Shown here: positions 56,600 through 64,000 of the stretch, piece by piece
Layout: the number at the start of each line of letters is the position of its first letter
Numbering within the stretch: the first letter of the stretch is position 1
Assembly: GCF_001424755.1 (NCBI RefSeq)
Contig: NZ_LMRF01000003.1
Span: 1-64,000 of the forward strand
Direction: 5' to 3'
Source: Marmoricola sp. Leaf446
GTDB lineage: Bacteria; Actinomycetota; Actinomycetes; Propionibacteriales; Nocardioidaceae
DNA: 64,000 nt
The notes under the pieces: model-generated
The model's database searches: none
What the model was told of the DNA's origin: nothing
Seen by the model: the letters and a program-made list of their open reading frames with translations, nothing else
Program-made: the position numbers and the translations under genes

Positions 56600-58096
56600 A
56601 TGACGAACCTGGCCGACAACCTGACCGCGACCGCCGAGCGGTTCCCCGACCGCCCCGCCATCAAGCTCGACGACCTGGTGCTGACGTGGTCCGACGTGCA
56701 GGCCGGGGCGCAGCGCGTCGCCGGGATGCTGCGCAGCAAGGGCATCGGCCCGGGCGACCGCGTCGGGATGGTGCTGCCCAACGTGCCGCCGTTCCCGGTC
56801 ATCTTCTACGGCGCGCTCACCGTCGGCGCGGTCGTGGTGCCGATGAACCCGCTGCTCAAGGGCCGCGAGGTGAAGTACTACCTCGAGGACTCCGGCGCCT
56901 CGATCGTCTTCGCCTGGAAGGACATGGCCGAGGAGGCCGGCAAGGGCGCCTCGGAGGTCGGCATCGAGTGCGTCGAGGTCGGCACCGACTTCGCCGACGT
57001 GCTGGCCCAGCACGAGCCCGTCACCGAGGTGGTCAGCCGCGAGGACGACGACGACGTGGTGCTGCTCTACACCTCCGGCACCACCGGGCAGCCCAAGGGC
57101 GCCCAGCTGACCCACCACAGCATGAGCACCAACGCCGCCACCAGCGCCGAGACGCTGATCGAGATCACCGAGGGCGACGTCGTGATGGGCTGCCTGCCCC
57201 TCTTCCACGTCTTCGGGCTCACCTGCGGCCTCAACGCCTCGGTGCTCAAGGGCTCCTGCCTCACCCTGGTCCCCCGCTTCGACCCCGAGAAGGCGCTCGA
57301 GGTCGTGGGCCGCGACAAGGTGACCGTCTTCGAGGGCGTCCCGACCATGTACGCCGCGCTGCTGCACGCCAAGGGCGCGGACGCGGCCGACATGTCGAGC
57401 CTGCGCACCTGCATCTCCGGCGGCTCGGCGATGCCGGTCGAGGTGATGAAGAGCTTCGAGAAGAAGTTCGACTGCATCGTGCTCGAGGGCTACGGCCTCT
57501 CCGAGACCTCGCCGGTCGCGTCCTTCAACCAGCCCGGGCAGGAGCGCAAGCCCGGCTCCATCGGCACCGAGGTCCGGGGCTGCGAGATGAAGGTCGTCGA
57601 CGACGACGGCAACGAGGTCCCCCAGGGCGAGAAGGGCGAGATCGTCATCAAGGGCGAGAACGTCATGAAGGGGTACTGGGGCCGCGACGAGGCGACCGCC
57701 GAGTCGATCAAGGACGGCTGGTTCTCCACCGGCGACGTCGCCACGCGAGACGAGGACGGCTACTTCTTCATCGTCGACCGCAAGAAGGACCTCATCATCC
57801 GCGGCGGCTACAACGTCTACCCGCGCGAGGTCGAGGAAGCGCTCTACGAGCACGAGGCCGTGCGGGAGGTGGCCGTGATCGGCATCAAGGACGACTCGCT
57901 CGGCGAGGAGGTCGGCGCCGCCGTCGCGCTCAAGGAGGGCGCCACGGTCGAGGTCGAGGAGCTCCAGGCGTTCGCCAAGGAGCGGCTCGCCGCCTACAAG
58001 TACCCCCGCGCGGTGTGGATCGTCGAGGAGCTCCCCAAGGGCCCCACCGGCAAGATCCTGCGCCGCGAGGTCAACGCACCCGAGGACGGATCCTGA
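56600..58096 (+). CDS. long-chain fatty-acid/acyl-CoA ligase
   Basis: 498 residues, ANL superfamily. AMP-binding P-loop [16 protein letters not shown] (about 157-172), GYGLSETSP (A5), [19 protein letters not shown] (A7-A8) and the C-terminal Lys [10 protein letters not shown] (A10). It activates a carboxylic acid to acyl-CoA via acyl-AMP. First of a four-gene operon with phaC, phaZ and an acyl-CoA dehydrogenase, so it likely supplies hydroxyacyl or fatty acyl-CoA for PHA metabolism. TAGACA six bases upstream of the ATG is an imperfect leaderless box, and AAGGGG is also there. Confidence 0.9.
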   Translation: MTNLADNLTATAERFPDRPAIKLDDLVLTWSDVQAGAQRVAGMLRSKGIGPGDRVGMVLPNVPPFPVIFYGALTVGAVVVPMNPLLKGREVKYYLEDSGASIVFAWKDMAEEAGKGASEVGIECVEVGTDFADVLAQHEPVTEVVSREDDDDVVLLYTSGTTGQPKGAQLTHHSMSTNAATSAETLIEITEGDVVMGCLPLFHVFGLTCGLNASVLKGSCLTLVPRFDPEKALEVVGRDKVTVFEGVPTMYAALLHAKGADAADMSSLRTCISGGSAMPVEVMKSFEKKFDCIVLEGYGLSETSPVASFNQPGQERKPGSIGTEVRGCEMKVVDDDGNEVPQGEKGEIVIKGENVMKGYWGRDEATAESIKDGWFSTGDVATRDEDGYFFIVDRKKDLIIRGGYNVYPREVEEALYEHEAVREVAVIGIKDDSLGEEVGAAVALKEGATVEVEELQAFAKERLAAYKYPRAVWIVEELPKGPTGKILRREVNAPEDGS

Positions 58097-60048
58097 TGAC
58101 TGCCACGACCGAGAAGCCCGCCGTCGAGACACCCGCGCAGCGGGCCTCCGAGGAGCAGCCGGCCGAGAAGAAGCCGGCGGCGAAGAAGTCCTCGCCGACC
58201 AAGAAGGCAGCTGCGAGGAAGGCGAGCCCGAAGGGCACCACCGAGGCGAGCAAGAAGGCGCCGGCTGCGTCGTCGGCGTCGTCGGCGTCGTCGGACGCGG
58301 CGGAGCGTCGGATGCACCGCCAGGACGAGTCGCAGGAGCAGGCCGAGACCTCGGCCAGCACCCCGCTCGCCACCCCGCTCGACCTGCTGCTGGCCGACGC
58401 CGGGACCGGGCCGCTGCGACGGTTCGTGCCCGGGGTCTCCGGCATCAAGTTCACCGCCGGGCTGGTGCGCCACCCCGGCAAGGTCGTACGCCGCACCACC
58501 GGGCTCGCCGCCGAGCTGACCCGGGTCGGCCTGGGCCGATCCCGGCTCGCCCCGGCCGAGAAGGACCGCCGCTTCACCGAGGAGGCCTGGGCCCGCAACC
58601 CGCTGTTCAAGCGGACCCTCCAGGGCTACCTCGCGCTCGGCGAGGCCGCCCGCGGCCTGGTCGACGACGCCGCGCTGGAGTGGGGCGACGACCAGCGGAT
58701 CCGCTTCATCATGGACAACCTGGTCGAGGCGGCCGCGCCCAGCAACAACCCGTTCCTCAACCCCAAGGTCATCAAGCGGACGCTGGACACCGGGGGCGGC
58801 AACCTCGTCGAGGGCGGCCGTCGGCTGGTGCGCGACTTCGCGACCCCGCCGCGGGTGCCGTCGATGGTCGAGGCCGACGCCTTCGAGGTCGGCAAGGACA
58901 TCGCCGTCACCCCGGGTGCCGTCGTGTTCCGCACCGACGTCTTCGAGCTGATCCAGTACACCCCGCAGACGCCCAAGGTGCGCGAGGTGCCGGTGCTGAT
59001 CGTGCCGCCGACGATCAACAAGTACTACGTCATCGACCTCGCCGAGCAGCGCTCCCTCGTCGAGCACCTCGTGCAGTCCGGCCAGCAGGTGTTCTGCATC
59101 TCCTGGCGCAACCCCGACGTGCGTCACGCCGACTGGGGCCTGGACACCTACGGCCAGGCGATCCTCGAGGCGATGTCGGCCTGCGAGGACATCTCGCGCC
59201 AGGACAAGACCGCGATCTTCGGGATCTGCTCCGGCGGCATGATCGCCTCGATGGTGCTCGCGCACCTGGCCCGCACCGACCAGCTCGACCGCGTGGCGGC
59301 GTACAGCCTCGCGGTCACGGTGCTCGACCAGGAGCGCGCCGGCGTGACCAGCGCGCTGCTCTCGCACAAGTCGGCAGCCGCCTCGACGCAGGCGTCGAAG
59401 GAGAAGGGCTACCTCGACGGCCGCACGCTGGCGGAGATCTTCGCCTGGCTGCGGCCCAACGACCTGATCTGGAACTACTGGGTCAACAACTACCTGATGG
59501 GCCACGCCCCGAAGGCCTTCGACATCCTCTACTGGAACGCCGACCCGGTGCGGATGTCGGCGGCGATGCACCGCGACTTCATGGACCTCGCGATCCGCAA
59601 CGCCCTGGTCGAGCCCGACGCGGCGTCGATCCTCGACACCCCGGTCGACCTGTCCAAGGTCACCACCGACACCTACGTCGTGGCCGGCATCGCCGACCAC
59701 CTGTGCAAGTGGGAGTCGTGCTACCAGACCACCCAGCTGCTGGGCGGCGACACCAAGTTCGTGCTGTCGACCAGCGGCCACATCGCCGCCATGGTCAACC
59801 CGCCCGGCAACCCCAAGGCCAGCTTCCAGACCTCGCCCTCCGGCGGCGGCCAGCAGGGCACCGACAACCCGGCCGACGCCGCCGCGTGGCTCAGCCAGGC
59901 CGTCAAGGTCAAGGGCAGCTGGTGGGACGACTGGACCGGCTGGCTGGCCGAGCGCACCGGCGAGGAGAAGACCAAGCCCCGCCGCTTGGGCAACGCGTCC
60001 CACGAGCCGCTCGCGGACGCGCCCGGGACCTACGTCCATGACCGCTGA
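58096..60048 (+). CDS. phaC: class I polyhydroxyalkanoate synthase with Lys/Ala-rich N-terminal tail
   Basis: 650 residues. Residues about 20-75 are a disordered, basic Lys/Ala/Pro/Ser-rich tail (KKPAAKKSSPTKKAAARKAS). From about 95 on it is a PhaC: PxxNPxxxP-like start, nucleophile Cys378 in GICSGG (lipase-like box), Asp534 in GIADHL and His562 in STSGHIA form the catalytic triad. It polymerises hydroxyacyl-CoA to PHA. Class I is inferred from length and no PhaE partner. ATG overlaps the ligase stop (TGATG); the end overlaps phaZ by 11 bases. Confidence 0.9.
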   Translation: MTATTEKPAVETPAQRASEEQPAEKKPAAKKSSPTKKAAARKASPKGTTEASKKAPAASSASSASSDAAERRMHRQDESQEQAETSASTPLATPLDLLLADAGTGPLRRFVPGVSGIKFTAGLVRHPGKVVRRTTGLAAELTRVGLGRSRLAPAEKDRRFTEEAWARNPLFKRTLQGYLALGEAARGLVDDAALEWGDDQRIRFIMDNLVEAAAPSNNPFLNPKVIKRTLDTGGGNLVEGGRRLVRDFATPPRVPSMVEADAFEVGKDIAVTPGAVVFRTDVFELIQYTPQTPKVREVPVLIVPPTINKYYVIDLAEQRSLVEHLVQSGQQVFCISWRNPDVRHADWGLDTYGQAILEAMSACEDISRQDKTAIFGICSGGMIASMVLAHLARTDQLDRVAAYSLAVTVLDQERAGVTSALLSHKSAAASTQASKEKGYLDGRTLAEIFAWLRPNDLIWNYWVNNYLMGHAPKAFDILYWNADPVRMSAAMHRDFMDLAIRNALVEPDAASILDTPVDLSKVTTDTYVVAGIADHLCKWESCYQTTQLLGGDTKFVLSTSGHIAAMVNPPGNPKASFQTSPSGGGQQGTDNPADAAAWLSQAVKVKGSWWDDWTGWLAERTGEEKTKPRRLGNASHEPLADAPGTYVHDR

Positions 60049-60931
60049 GCCGCCCCGGGGCTCCTCGGACGAGGGTGACGTGATGACGCCGCGGCGCCGC
60101 GACGTCGTGCGCCAGCTCACGGTGCGCGGCATCACCGCGCGTGTCTCGGTGCGGCCGGGTGTGGGGTCCTACGCCGCCAAGCCGCCGCTGCTGCTGTGCA
60201 ACGGCATCGGGGTCAGCCTCGAGGCGCTGCAGCCGCTGGTCGACCAGCTCCACCCCGACCGCGGCCTGGTGCGCTTCGACGTGCCCGGCATCGGCGGGTC
60301 GGCGCTGCCGCCGACGCCGTACCCCATCGCCGCGCTGTCGTCGTGGGTCACCGCCCTGATGGCCAGGCTCGGCCACCGCCGCTTCGACGTCTTCGGGCTG
60401 TCGTGGGGCGGCGGGCTGGCGCAGCAGCTGGCGGTGCAGTCGCCGCGCAAGGTGCACCGCGTGGTGCTGGTCGCGACCGGCACGGGGTGCCTGATGGTGC
60501 CCGCCTCGCCGCGGGTGCTCGGCATCATGTCGACGCCGCGACGCCACCGCGACCCGGAGTACGCCGCCCGCGTGGCCCCCGAGATCTACGGCGGCTCGAT
60601 GCGCACCGACCCCGAGCGGGGTGCGGCGCTGCTGCACGCGGCGACCCGGTCGGGCCCCAAGCGCGGCTACTACTACCAGCTGGCCGCGATGGCCGGCTGG
60701 ACGAGCCTGCCGTTCCTCGGCCTGCTGCGGCAGCCGACGCTGGTGATGGGCGGCGACGACGACCCGATCATCCCGGCGGTCAACCCCCGGATGCAGGCGG
60801 CGATGATCCCCCGCGCCCGGCTGCACCTCTACCACGGCGGCCACCTCGGCATCCTGACCGAGGCCGACGAGCTGGCCCCGGTGATCGACGCCTTCCTGGA
60901 CGAGCCCGACACCCTGAGGAGACCCGCATGA
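60038..60931 (+). CDS. phaZ: intracellular PHA depolymerase (alpha/beta hydrolase)
   Basis: 297 residues. PPLLLCNGIGVSLEALQPLVD near the oxyanion site, nucleophile elbow GLSWGGGLAQQLAVQ (Ser about 126), LVMGGDDDPIIP (acid) and HLYHGGHLGIL (His). This is the PhaZ type found beside medium-chain PHA synthases in Pseudomonas. It mobilises stored polymer. ATG overlaps phaC. The GGH-containing end and the operon support the role over a general esterase. Confidence 0.85.
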   Translation: MTAEPPRGSSDEGDVMTPRRRDVVRQLTVRGITARVSVRPGVGSYAAKPPLLLCNGIGVSLEALQPLVDQLHPDRGLVRFDVPGIGGSALPPTPYPIAALSSWVTALMARLGHRRFDVFGLSWGGGLAQQLAVQSPRKVHRVVLVATGTGCLMVPASPRVLGIMSTPRRHRDPEYAARVAPEIYGGSMRTDPERGAALLHAATRSGPKRGYYYQLAAMAGWTSLPFLGLLRQPTLVMGGDDDPIIPAVNPRMQAAMIPRARLHLYHGGHLGILTEADELAPVIDAFLDEPDTLRRPA

Positions 60932-62124
60932 GCGAGCTCGACGGCCAGGTGGACGAGTCCCCCTTCTCCGACTTCCTGGGCTTCGAGCTGCTGCTCGAGG
61001 AGCAGGACCGCGAGCTGCTGAGCCGGGTGCGGGCGTGGATGACCCGCGAGGTCGAGCCGGTCATCAACCAGTACTGGACCCGGGCGGAGTTCCCCCACGA
61101 GCTGCTGCCCGGCATGGCCGAGCTCGGCATCGCCGGACTGGCGTACGACGGCCCGGGCTGCCCCGCCCGCGGCGCCCTCGTCGACGGGCTGGTCGCCATG
61201 GAGCTCGCACGCGTCGACCCCTCGATGGGCACCTTCATGGGCGTCCACGGCGGCCTGGCGATGGGCTCGATCCAGCTCGGCGGCTCCGACGAGCAGCGCG
61301 AGCGCTGGCTGCCCGCGATGGCACGGATGGAGCTGATCGGCGCCTTCGGCCTCACCGAGCCCGAGACCGGCTCGGCCATCTCGCAGGGCCTGGCCACCAC
61401 CGCGACCCGCGACGGCGACGAGTGGGTGCTCAACGGCGACAAGAAGTGGATCGGCAACGCCACCTTCGCCGACCTCATCGTCGTCTGGGCCCGCGACACC
61501 GACGACGGCCAGGTCAAGGGCTTCGTGGTGGAGAAGGACACCGAGGGCGTCGAGCTGGTCAAGCAGGAGGACAAGATCGCCCTCCGGGTCGTCCAGAACG
61601 CCGAGATCCACCTGCGCGACGCCCGCGTCCCCGAGGCCAACCGGCTGCAGCGCGCCGAGTCCTTCCGCACCACCTCCGACGTGCTGCGCGTGACCCGGAT
61701 GGGCGTGGCCTGGCAGGCCGCCGGGTGCGCCCGCGGCGCCTTCGAGCACGCCCTGCGCTACACCAAGCAGCGCGAGCAGTTCGGGCGCCCGATCGCCGGC
61801 TTCCAGATGGTGCAGGACCTGCTGGTCAAGATGCTCGCCAACGTCACCGCGTCCACCGCCATGAACGCCCGCGCCTCGCAGCTGCAGGACGCCGGCCAGC
61901 TGCGCGACGAGCACGCCTCGCTGTGCAAGGCCCACGCGACCGTGCGGATGCGCGAGGCGGTCGGCTGGGCCCGCGAGGTCCTCGGCGGCAACGGCATCCT
62001 GCTCGAGCACCACGTCGGCCGCTTCGTCGCCGACGCCGAGGCCATCTACTCCTACGAGGGCACCCGCGAGATCAACACCCTCATCGTCGGGCGGGCGATC
62101 ACGGGCGAGAGCGCGTTCGTCTAG
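60928..62124 (+). CDS. acyl-CoA dehydrogenase
   Basis: 398 residues. FAD and substrate motifs: FGLTEPETGSAISQ, KKWIGNATFADLIVVWAR, RQFGRPIAGFQ-type segment (REQFGRPIAGFQMVQD), and the C-terminal catalytic Glu in AIYSYEGTREINTLIVGRAI. The ending resembles the glutaryl-CoA/short-chain branch. It oxidises acyl-CoA to enoyl-CoA, feeding beta-oxidation or PHA precursors. ATG overlaps the phaZ stop (ATGA). Confidence 0.9.
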   Translation: MSELDGQVDESPFSDFLGFELLLEEQDRELLSRVRAWMTREVEPVINQYWTRAEFPHELLPGMAELGIAGLAYDGPGCPARGALVDGLVAMELARVDPSMGTFMGVHGGLAMGSIQLGGSDEQRERWLPAMARMELIGAFGLTEPETGSAISQGLATTATRDGDEWVLNGDKKWIGNATFADLIVVWARDTDDGQVKGFVVEKDTEGVELVKQEDKIALRVVQNAEIHLRDARVPEANRLQRAESFRTTSDVLRVTRMGVAWQAAGCARGAFEHALRYTKQREQFGRPIAGFQMVQDLLVKMLANVTASTAMNARASQLQDAGQLRDEHASLCKAHATVRMREAVGWAREVLGGNGILLEHHVGRFVADAEAIYSYEGTREINTLIVGRAITGESAFV

Positions 62125-62229
62125 GGCGTCCTCGCTGGCGGTGCGGGGTGCGCTGCCGGGTGCCGGGTGCGGCGGGTGCGTGCGCGTCGGCGGGTGCGGT
62201 GGCGCGTCCGGGGCGGCGGTGCGGTGGCG

Positions 62230-62324
62230 CGTCATACGAGCTCGTCGTCGGGGCGGCCACCTCGTATGACGCTCCGGGACGCGTCATACGTCCTCGTCGC
62301 CCTGGCGGCCCGCTCGTATGACGC
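62230..62324. repeat. two 43-base palindromic elements (62230-62272, 62282-62324)
   Basis: Both units have perfect CGTCATACG and CGTATGACGC ends and start 52 bases apart, the same spacing as the first two units at 243 and 295. They lie between two convergent genes. The middles are in mixed orientation. Confidence 0.85.
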
Positions 62325-62371
62325 ACCGACGTCGCGCCCCGGGCTCCCACCCCATCCACGCCGGGACGTCA

Positions 62372-62929
62372 TCAGGATCGTGGGCTGGAGGCCACGATCC
62401 CGATGACGTCCCGGGCACGGGCGGCCACGTCGACGGGGCCGGTGGTGTCGACCTCGAGCACCGGCCAGCCTCCGGCGAGCGGCTCGAGCGCCGAGGGCGG
62501 CCAGAGCTCGGACTCGGGGCGGTCGGCGTCGAAGTGACCGGGGCCCTTGGTGGCGGCGCGGGCGGCGTACCGCTGCCGCAGGATCGGTACGCCGACGCGG
62601 CAGTGCACCTCGACGTCGACCCCGAGCTCCGTCAGCTGCTCGACCGCCCGCGCCCGGTCGACCCACACGCTGTCGAGCACCCCCGACCGCGCCTCCCGCG
62701 CCACCGCCAGCAGCGCCACCACCGCGGCCCGTCCCAGCGTCCGCGACGCCTCGAGGTCCGCAGCCCCCAGGACGTCGACGAGGCCCCGCTTGAGGGTGTC
62801 CTTGGCCAGCAGGGGCAGCCCGAGCTCGACGGCCAGGGCAGCGGCGAGGGTGCTCTTGCCGGAGGCGGGCGGCCCGGTCAGGACGACGTACACGCGGCCA
62901 TCCCACCGCGACGGGAGGACTGCGTCCAC
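62372..62929 (-). CDS. P-loop kinase-like protein (AAA_33/zeta-like)
   Basis: 185 residues. Walker A LTGPPASGKSTL near residue 18-29, then LLAKDTLKRGLVD, VLDSVWVDRARAVEQL and HCRVGVPILRQRYAAR. It looks like a small-molecule kinase of the chloramphenicol phosphotransferase/gluconate kinase style; substrate unknown. Start may be the GTG at 62929 or the one at 62893 (VYVVLTGPP). Confidence 0.72.
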   Translation of the reverse strand: MDAVLPSRWDGRVYVVLTGPPASGKSTLAAALAVELGLPLLAKDTLKRGLVDVLGAADLEASRTLGRAAVVALLAVAREARSGVLDSVWVDRARAVEQLTELGVDVEVHCRVGVPILRQRYAARAATKGPGHFDADRPESELWPPSALEPLAGGWPVLEVDTTGPVDVAARARDVIGIVASSPRS

Positions 62930-63017
62930 CGCGCAGAGGCGCCGCCAGCGGACAAATCAGGCGACCGGTGTGTCAAAACTGCCCGCAGGCGCCCGTTTCC
63001 TCCCGGTTGCACGGACA

Positions 63018-63041
63018 GTTTCACCGGTTAGCCGGTGAAAC
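63018..63041 (-). terminator. hairpin GTTTCACCGG-N4-CCGGTGAAAC
   Basis: A 10-bp perfect stem five bases after the helicase stop, where its transcript should end. Its core matches the palindrome at 26698-26727. Confidence 0.6.
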
Positions 63042-63045
63042 CGCC

Positions 63046-64000
63046 CTACAGCCGCACCACCCCACCCACCCCCAGCACCAGCTCACCGGCGTCGTCGGAG
63101 GCGGGGAGGTCGACGGTGGCCGTGATCCGCCAGTCGTGGTGGCCCTCGGGGTCGGCGAGCACCTGCTGGACCTCCCAGGTCGTCGGCGTCTTCTCGACCT
63201 GGAACAGCAGCGGGCTGCGGGCGTCGGCGTCGGTGGCGATCCACGCATGCTCGTCGAAGTAGGCGACGAGGCCGGCCTCCCAGTCGACGTCCGCGTCCAG
63301 CGACTGCAGCTCGTCCAGCCGCCGTCGGGCGACCAGCTCGACGCGGCGGAACATCGCGTTGCGCACCAGCACCGTGAAGGCGCGGGTGTTGGCGGTGATC
63401 GCCGACGGCGCGGGCGGCAGCACGTCGGGGCCGACCTCGGCGAGCACGTGGTCGGGGTCGCTGAGCTGCTCCCACTCGTCGAGCAGGCTGGAGTCGGTCT
63501 GGCGCACCAGCAGGCCCAGCCACTCCACGATGTCGGTCAGCTCGTCGGTGCGCACGCGGTCGGGCACGGTCTGGCGCAGCGCGCGGTAGGTGTCGCCGAG
63601 GTAGCGCAGCACCAGTCCCTCGGAGCGGGTGAGGCCGTAGAAGGCGACGTACTCCCCGAACGACATCGCGCGCTCGTAGAGGTCGCGCACCACCGACTTC
63701 GGCGAGAGCGCGTCCTCGCCGACCCACGGGTGGTGGGCGCGGTAGAGGCCGAAGGTGTGCTCGAGCAGCTCCTGCAGCGGCTTCGGGTGGGTCACCTCCT
63801 CGAGCAGCTCCATCCGCTCGTCGTACTCGATGCCCTCGGCCTTCATCGCCCCGATCGCCTCGCCGCGCGCGAGGTGCTCCTGCGCGCGCAGCACCGGCCC
63901 GGGATCGTCGAGGGTGGCCTCGATGACCGACAGGATGTCCAGGGCGTACGTCGCGGACTCGGGGTCGAGGGTGTCCAGCACGTCCAGGGCGTACGCCGAG
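63046..64000 (-). CDS. C-terminal part of a DEAD/DEAH helicase with DUF3516
   Basis: About 318 residues of the C-terminus; the start lies beyond the right edge. DTLDPESATYALDILSVIEATLDDPG, GEAIGAMKAEGIEYDERMELLEEV, LYERAMSFGEYVAFYGLTRSEGLVLRYL and LVRNAMFRRVELVARRR segments are those of actinobacterial DUF3516 helicases (SKI2-like). The helicase motors themselves are not visible here. RNA or DNA target unknown. Confidence 0.85.
   Translation of the reverse strand, partial: SAYALDVLDTLDPESATYALDILSVIEATLDDPGPVLRAQEHLARGEAIGAMKAEGIEYDERMELLEEVTHPKPLQELLEHTFGLYRAHHPWVGEDALSPKSVVRDLYERAMSFGEYVAFYGLTRSEGLVLRYLGDTYRALRQTVPDRVRTDELTDIVEWLGLLVRQTDSSLLDEWEQLSDPDHVLAEVGPDVLPPAPSAITANTRAFTVLVRNAMFRRVELVARRRLDELQSLDADVDWEAGLVAYFDEHAWIATDADARSPLLFQVEKTPTTWEVQQVLADPEGHHDWRITATVDLPASDDAGELVLGVGGVVRL

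Noticed and set aside
55579-58095. N-terminal extension of the phaC frame through the ychF and ligase genes
   Set aside because: The frame happens to stay open, but the sequence is noise until the ATG at 58096 that overlaps the ligase stop.
1-64000. tRNA, rRNA, insertion sequences or prophage genes
   Set aside because: I looked for T-arm consensus, transposase motifs and phage structural genes on both strands and saw none, though short RNAs could escape reading by eye.

Overview
The window is about 73-74% G+C, with dense short-gapped genes, frequent GTG starts and many 1-4 base stop/start overlaps. Mycothiol biosynthesis (MshB), the succinylase lysine pathway (DapC, DapD), a 7Fe ferredoxin, an XPB-type helicase and an actinobacterial carotenoid cluster together point to a high-GC actinomycete. 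Nocardioides or a close relative is my best guess from protein style; no rRNA is present to confirm it. It reads as ordinary chromosome: I see no phage, insertion sequence, integron, CRISPR array or tRNA.

Layout. 1-11.7 kb: nucleoside transporter; DUF4394 protein with an ECF sigma/zinc anti-sigma pair; two small genes facing each other; a 3-hydroxybutyrate dehydrogenase and MHS transporter under a GAF-PucR regulator. 9.6-15.5 kb: helicase-associated/WYL-like protein, XPB helicase, serA. 15.5-21.4 kb: a probably frameshifted PH-like gene, CutC, a GntR regulator and a MacB-type ABC transporter. 21.5-29.8 kb: carotenoid genes in two converging operons (idi-crtE-crtI-crtB::Rieske, and crtYc-crtYd-methyltransferase-crtU-like), predicted to run from IPP through lycopene and beta-carotene to an aromatic carotenoid. 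29.9-34.4 kb: coxS-coxL-coxM-coxG encoding a form II (AYRGAGR) molybdenum hydroxylase. 34.5-45 kb: dapD, a PadR/HAAS pair, fdxA-dapC, lipase, VanW-family protein, mshB, NUDIX. 45-56.5 kb: lytic transglycosylase, thioesterase, cytoplasmic histidine kinase, aldo/keto reductase, prfC, secreted hydrolase, fetB-like, ychF. 56.6-62.1 kb: a tightly overlapped polyhydroxyalkanoate operon (acyl-CoA ligase, phaC, phaZ, acyl-CoA dehydrogenase). The right edge cuts a DUF3516 helicase gene.

Two window-wide patterns stand out. First, at least seventeen genes have a TANNNT box ending 6-8 bases before the start codon, the signature of leaderless transcription, on both strands and sometimes overlapping back-to-back. 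padR shows the same geometry with a weaker CATGAT box. Second, the intergenic gaps carry several families of palindromes: 43-base elements with CGTCATACG/CGTATGACGC ends near both edges of the window, a roughly 90-110 base element with 20-bp arms found twice between convergent genes, and other perfect or near-perfect palindromes.

The most unusual coding features are the phytoene synthase-Rieske fusion, a prfC gene with no canonical start codon (best candidate ATC), a class I PHA synthase with a histone-like Lys/Ala-rich N-terminus, and a one-base frameshift in the PH-like gene.
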